Part shown: positions 60,581 to 64,000 of the stretch, one piece after another
How the letters are laid out: every line of letters begins with the position of its first letter
How positions within the stretch are numbered: the stretch's first letter is position 1
From: Flavobacterium piscisymbiosum
GTDB lineage: Bacteria; Bacteroidota; Bacteroidia; Flavobacteriales; Flavobacteriaceae
NCBI RefSeq assembly: GCF_020905295.1
Contig: NZ_JAJJMM010000001.1
Span: forward strand, 2,728,001 to 2,792,000
Reading direction: 5' to 3'
Length of the DNA stretch: 64,000 bases
Made by a program: the position numbers and the translations under genes
The notes under the pieces: generated by a model
Databases searched by the model: none
Seen by the model: only the letters and a program-made list of their open reading frames with translations
What the model was told of the DNA's origin: nothing

Positions 60581-62569
60581 TTATTTATTGAATTCGGCAA
60601 GCGCCTCTTTCATGTGTGTTTTATTAAATAAATAAAAAAAGATATAAAAAGGAAATCCTAAGAACAATGTAAAATAAGGATTCGCAAAATTTGAATTATC
60701 AGTAAGTTTTGTGATTTCAGATAAAGTTTTGGTTGTTTTATAAATAAATAGATAAAACAAAATTAGATTAAGTATTTGTGCAATTATAAATAAGAAATGT
60801 GTTGAGAACAATGAAGACAGGATGAATCCTAGCACATATAAAAACAAAACCAAATTACTTTGCTGGCGATATAACTCAAAATAATGTTTAAGTTTAAAAT
60901 AATCTACATTATATAAATCATTAGATTTTAACAGATCATCTTGAGTGATTCCTCTGTTTTCTAAAACTTTTAAAACTTTTAATCTTTGCTGAGATGAATA
61001 TCCAAATTGTTCAGTGTTTTTTATAATTCCTTTTAAGACATTATCTGGTAACTGTAAATATTTTTGATATTCCTCATCTTCATTATTTAGTTTAACTAAA
61101 TCAAGTGAAACTATTTCTTCCTTAAAATGAAATTCAGTGTTTGTAAATTTGCTAATTAAATTGTGTATTGGCGTAGTAATCGCATCAAAGTTGATTAATC
61201 CGTTGTCGTTTGTGGCCCGATACGTTAATAATATGGCCAATGGCGATAATACAAAAGAAGACATCCATGACCCCATAAACGGAGACATTCCACCTTCTTG
61301 CGAGAGTCTTTTTCCAAAAGTATTGATAAAGTGGAAAGTAATAAAAATCAAAACGGCGAATACAATTGGTAAACCAAGTCCCCCTTTTCGGATAATAGCA
61401 CCTAACGGAGCCCCAATAAAAAACATTAAAAAGCACGCAAAAGCAATTACGAACTTTTCGTATAAAGCCGTTAAGTGTTTATTGATATCGCGTTGTTTGT
61501 CTTTAAGGTCTTTTTGAGTGGTTTCAATAGAGTAGATGTTGCTGGTAACATTACTGCTGGCCATTTTCAGAATATCCGACTTTTGTTTGTTGGTATATAA
61601 AGATAAAACATTATTAGGTAATGGTTTTTTCTTCTTGTTAGCCTGAACTGAACTTGAAATTGGAGATTTTCTAATACCAACGCGCTGGTTGATATTCTCT
61701 GAAAAAGAAAGAATTTCATTGTCCAGATTTTTATTCAAAGAATCTAACGTATAACGTAATTCGTTTACATTTAGCATTGCGTTTGTGCTACCAACGCTTT
61801 CTTTGTCTTCGTCGACTTTATTTAGTTCAGATAAGTCAATATTGATAACCTGCTTTTTAAAAGCTGCTTTTACAAAAGGTAGCTTAGCACGATCTTCATA
61901 TTTTGTAGGCGTAACATCTTGATAGTAATATCCGTCATTCAAAACCAGTTTCAAGATGCTGGACTTTTCGTTACTTATTAATTTACCGTCTTTTGCCTTA
62001 ATAACAGTTTTGTTTTCACCAACGTTATTAGGTTTTTCATGAATAGTAACACCGGTTAAAATATTTCCGTTTTCACCTGATTTTTTGTTCACTTTTATAT
62101 TATAAAAGCCAACATCGCTAAACTGACCTTCGGCAATAGCCATTGCGGGTTTGGCCTGAGCGATGTTTTTTCGGAAATTCATAAATTTATATTCCGCAAA
62201 TGGAATCACATTGTTGGCAAACCAAAACGCAACAATACTTAAAACAAAAATAAAGACAATTAAGCCTCGCATTGCTCTCTGAAGTGATATCCCGGAAGAT
62301 TTCATAGCGGCAAACTCGTAGTTCTCAGCTAAATTTCCAAAAGTCATAATCGAAGCCAGTAAAACCGATAAAGGTAAAACCAGCGGAATGATTCGCGGCA
62401 TCGAGAACAACAGGAATTTTACAACCAAAATCAAATCCAGATCTTTACCTGCCAGTTCAGATATAAAGAGCCAGACGGTTTGAAGAATGAATATAAAAAA
62501 AAGGATTACAAATACCGTAGTAAATGTAATCAGGAATGTTTTTAGTAAGTATTTGTCTAAAATTTTCAA
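60581..62569 (-). CDS. LptF/LptG-type permease (YjgP/YjgQ family)
   Basis: 662 residues, longer than the E. coli proteins. Membrane helices lie at about 10-35 and 50-120 (LLKTFLITFTTVFVILFFIFILQTVW, FSMPRIIPLVLPLSVLLASIM) and again near 360-450 (IGAPLGAIIRKGGLGLPIVFAVLIF). A periplasmic beta-jellyroll domain lies between. An extra C-terminal part (about 470-662) has two to four more helices. Expected role: inner membrane half of the LPS extractor LptBFGC. Follows the lolA-like gene after 9 bases. Confidence 0.85.
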   Translation of the reverse strand: MKILDKYLLKTFLITFTTVFVILFFIFILQTVWLFISELAGKDLDLILVVKFLLFSMPRIIPLVLPLSVLLASIMTFGNLAENYEFAAMKSSGISLQRAMRGLIVFIFVLSIVAFWFANNVIPFAEYKFMNFRKNIAQAKPAMAIAEGQFSDVGFYNIKVNKKSGENGNILTGVTIHEKPNNVGENKTVIKAKDGKLISNEKSSILKLVLNDGYYYQDVTPTKYEDRAKLPFVKAAFKKQVINIDLSELNKVDEDKESVGSTNAMLNVNELRYTLDSLNKNLDNEILSFSENINQRVGIRKSPISSSVQANKKKKPLPNNVLSLYTNKQKSDILKMASSNVTSNIYSIETTQKDLKDKQRDINKHLTALYEKFVIAFACFLMFFIGAPLGAIIRKGGLGLPIVFAVLIFITFHFINTFGKRLSQEGGMSPFMGSWMSSFVLSPLAILLTYRATNDNGLINFDAITTPIHNLISKFTNTEFHFKEEIVSLDLVKLNNEDEEYQKYLQLPDNVLKGIIKNTEQFGYSSQQRLKVLKVLENRGITQDDLLKSNDLYNVDYFKLKHYFELYRQQSNLVLFLYVLGFILSSLFSTHFLFIIAQILNLILFYLFIYKTTKTLSEITKLTDNSNFANPYFTLFLGFPFYIFFYLFNKTHMKEALAEFNK

Positions 62570-62578
62570 CCTTGTAAT

Positions 62579-63271
62579 TTAATCTAATTTGTTGATGTAG
62601 TATTTTGGATATTTGCTCGCTACAAATGTAAATTGATTTTTTGATAAAGGCTGATTGGTTTTAAAAGAATTAACGGTTAAAGTGGTTTTTGTTCCATTTT
62701 TACCAGTTTCAATTAAATTATAGATGTGTTTTGTCTGAACATCAATACCTAAAAGGATTTCTTTTCTTTGATCTTTTGCACTTGTAGGCGCTAATTTAAT
62801 GTATTGAATTTTTCTTCCTTTTACATTTTGCACAATATCCATATTGTATTTGTATCCGGAATTAAAAAACGTAAGCATTTTTGAAGGTGTAATGGCAGCA
62901 TCGTCTTTTTCGTTTACTTTAGAAACTGTAACTTCTTCGTCTTCAGGAACAATTGTGTATGTTTTTTGTCCGTCAAATATTTTAGTCACACCCATAAAGT
63001 TCAATACATATTGATTGCTTTTCATGGTTACGTTTCCTTTGCTGTCCTGGTTGATGTTTTCTTTGGCGTTATTCAAAGAATATTTAAAATCAATAACAAT
63101 ATTGTCGTAACTCTTTATTTTGGCAGTTACTTCGTTCAATAAATCTTTGGCCTTTTTATCCTGAGCCTGAATAGAAGTGAAGCTCAAAAGCAATATAACT
63201 GCCATTTGAAAGCACTTTTTAGTCATCTTAGTAATAGAATTGTTTTGGATTTCCTGAATTTTTGTTTTCAT
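62579..63271 (-). CDS. LolA-like outer membrane lipoprotein carrier
   Basis: About 230 residues from MKTKIQEIQ; the frame start at 63316 would overlap ftsK. A signal (MAVILLLSFTSIQAQ) is followed by an antiparallel sheet typical of LolA/LolB (YDNIVIDFKYSLNNAKENINQDSKGNVTMKSNQYVLNFMG, KTYTIVPEDEEVTVSKVN). It carries lipoproteins or other hydrophobic cargo in the periplasm. Sits between ftsK and the LptF/G gene in the same unit. Confidence 0.8.
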   Translation of the reverse strand: MKTKIQEIQNNSITKMTKKCFQMAVILLLSFTSIQAQDKKAKDLLNEVTAKIKSYDNIVIDFKYSLNNAKENINQDSKGNVTMKSNQYVLNFMGVTKIFDGQKTYTIVPEDEEVTVSKVNEKDDAAITPSKMLTFFNSGYKYNMDIVQNVKGRKIQYIKLAPTSAKDQRKEILLGIDVQTKHIYNLIETGKNGTKTTLTVNSFKTNQPLSKNQFTFVASKYPKYYINKLD

Positions 63272-63278
63272 GATTGGA

Positions 63279-64000
63279 TTAATTTTGTTCATTATTAAAA
63301 AATTGATCAAGAGCACTTAAGTCAGATATGTTCACACTTCTTGCTTTACTGCCTTCAAACGGTCCAACAATTCCTGCTGCTTCCAGCTGATCGATCAAAC
63401 GACCGGCTCTGTTGTAACCTAATTTTAATTTTCTTTGCAATAATGAAGCTGAACCTTGTTGCGCATTGACAATAATCTCAGCAGCTTCTCTAAATAGGGT
63501 ATCTCTTTCGGAAATATCCATATCAAGATTAATGCCAGTTTCTTCTCCAACAAACTCCGGAAGCAAATAAGCTGTAGCATAAGCTTTTTGCGAACCAATA
63601 AAATCCGTAATTTTTTCTACCTCAGGAGTATCGATAAAGGCACATTGTACACGAACCACATCATTTCCGTTGGTATATAATAAATCTCCACGACCAATTA
63701 ACTGATCGGCTCCTTGTGTGTCAAGAATCGTTCTCGAGTCAATTTTTGATGTTACCCTAAAAGCAATTCTCGCAGGGAAATTCGCTTTAATCAAACCTGT
63801 AATAACGTTTACAGACGGTCTTTGTGTGGCAATAATCAAGTGAATACCAATAGCACGTGCTAACTGAGCCAAACGCGCAATCGGAATTTCGACTTCTTTA
63901 CCGGCAGTCATAATCAAATCGGCGAACTCATCGACAACTAATATAATATAAGGTAAGAATCTGTGTCCGGCCTCAGGATTTAATTTTCTGGCTCTGAATT
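63279..64000 (-). CDS. ftsK: DNA translocase FtsK, C-terminal part (runs off right edge)
   Basis: The frame stays open to the window end; the visible 239 residues begin FRARKLNPEAGHRFLP. Walker B is VVDEFADLIMTAGKE, then AQLARAIGIHLIIATQRPSVNVITG and RVTSKIDSRTILD, ending with the gamma winged-helix domain that reads KOPS sites (AEIIVNAQQGSASLLQRKLKLGYNRAGRLIDQLE). A hexameric pump that segregates chromosome termini at the septum. Confidence 0.95.
   Translation of the reverse strand, partial: FRARKLNPEAGHRFLPYIILVVDEFADLIMTAGKEVEIPIARLAQLARAIGIHLIIATQRPSVNVITGLIKANFPARIAFRVTSKIDSRTILDTQGADQLIGRGDLLYTNGNDVVRVQCAFIDTPEVEKITDFIGSQKAYATAYLLPEFVGEETGINLDMDISERDTLFREAAEIIVNAQQGSASLLQRKLKLGYNRAGRLIDQLEAAGIVGPFEGSKARSVNISDLSALDQFFNNEQN

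Overview
The window comes from a low-GC Bacteroidota genome, most likely Flavobacterium or a close relative. Evidence for this: a SusC/SusD pair with a one-protein hybrid two-component regulator, TAnnTTTG-type promoter boxes, Bacteroidetes-type tyrosine integrases, AT-rich intergenic DNA with little Shine-Dalgarno signal, and a core block ftsK / lolA-like / lptF-like / ribB / thioesterase. No 16S rRNA or CRISPR array was seen.

Layout. 1-0.6 kb: the end of a zeta-toxin-like ATPase with a small overlapping partner gene. 0.8-6.7 kb: minus-strand housekeeping or stress genes (two SDR oxidoreductases, an NTF2-like lipoprotein, a DUF1097 membrane protein, an NAD(P)-binding protein, a RibD/DHFR-like protein and two AraC regulators). 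6.8-7.6 kb: a decayed IS6-family element. 7.7-24.8 kb: a polysaccharide utilization locus (PUL). Its hybrid sensor/AraC regulator (minus strand) is divergent from SusC, SusD, a clan GH-A glycosidase, a GH43-like propeller protein, a GH2 enzyme, a GH43, an aldose 1-epimerase and a last GH43. These could bind, import and trim an arabinose/galactose/xylose-type plant glycan.

24.8-58.8 kb is an accessory region. It holds a split HipA-type toxin operon (HTH, HipA-N, HipA-C), an AbiE-like nucleotidyltransferase/HTH pair, a metallophosphoesterase and a 5'-truncated integrase. Next comes a string of singly arranged genes (31.3-37.3 kb): DUF4238, a small caspase-like protein, an HNH protein, a GYF_2 membrane protein, two unknowns, a CoiA-like nuclease and a Cys-containing small protein. 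A visibly more GC-rich stretch follows, with a DJ-1/PfpI protein, a TonB-dependent receptor, a trypsin-like protease, a second DUF4238 protein, a SMEK-like nuclease candidate, an enoyl-CoA hydratase, an alpha/beta hydrolase and an AraC regulator. After that come a complete IS21-family element, a GH36 alpha-galactosidase, a second split hip operon with three clear operators, a partial duplication of the 28.6-29 kb region, a broken DUF1016 gene, an AbiEi/AbiEii operon with two palindromic operators, and a full-length integrase beside tRNA-Ser(UGA). The region looks like an integrative element, or several nested ones, at tRNA-Ser carrying toxin-antitoxin and defence-type genes.

58.8-64 kb returns to the core genome: tRNA-Ser, acyl-CoA thioesterase, ribB (with a second domain that lacks the zinc cysteines), an LptF/LptG-type permease, a LolA-like carrier and the C-terminal part of FtsK. 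The five protein genes run on the minus strand with very short gaps and probably form one transcription unit.

The most promising less-described items are the 173-aa caspase-like protein, the protease/DUF4238/SMEK neighbourhood, the two three-gene hip operons with their operators, and a hairpin-plus-U-tract terminator facing away from the abiE promoter with no annotated gene in front of it. All functional assignments are from reading motifs; no database search was run.
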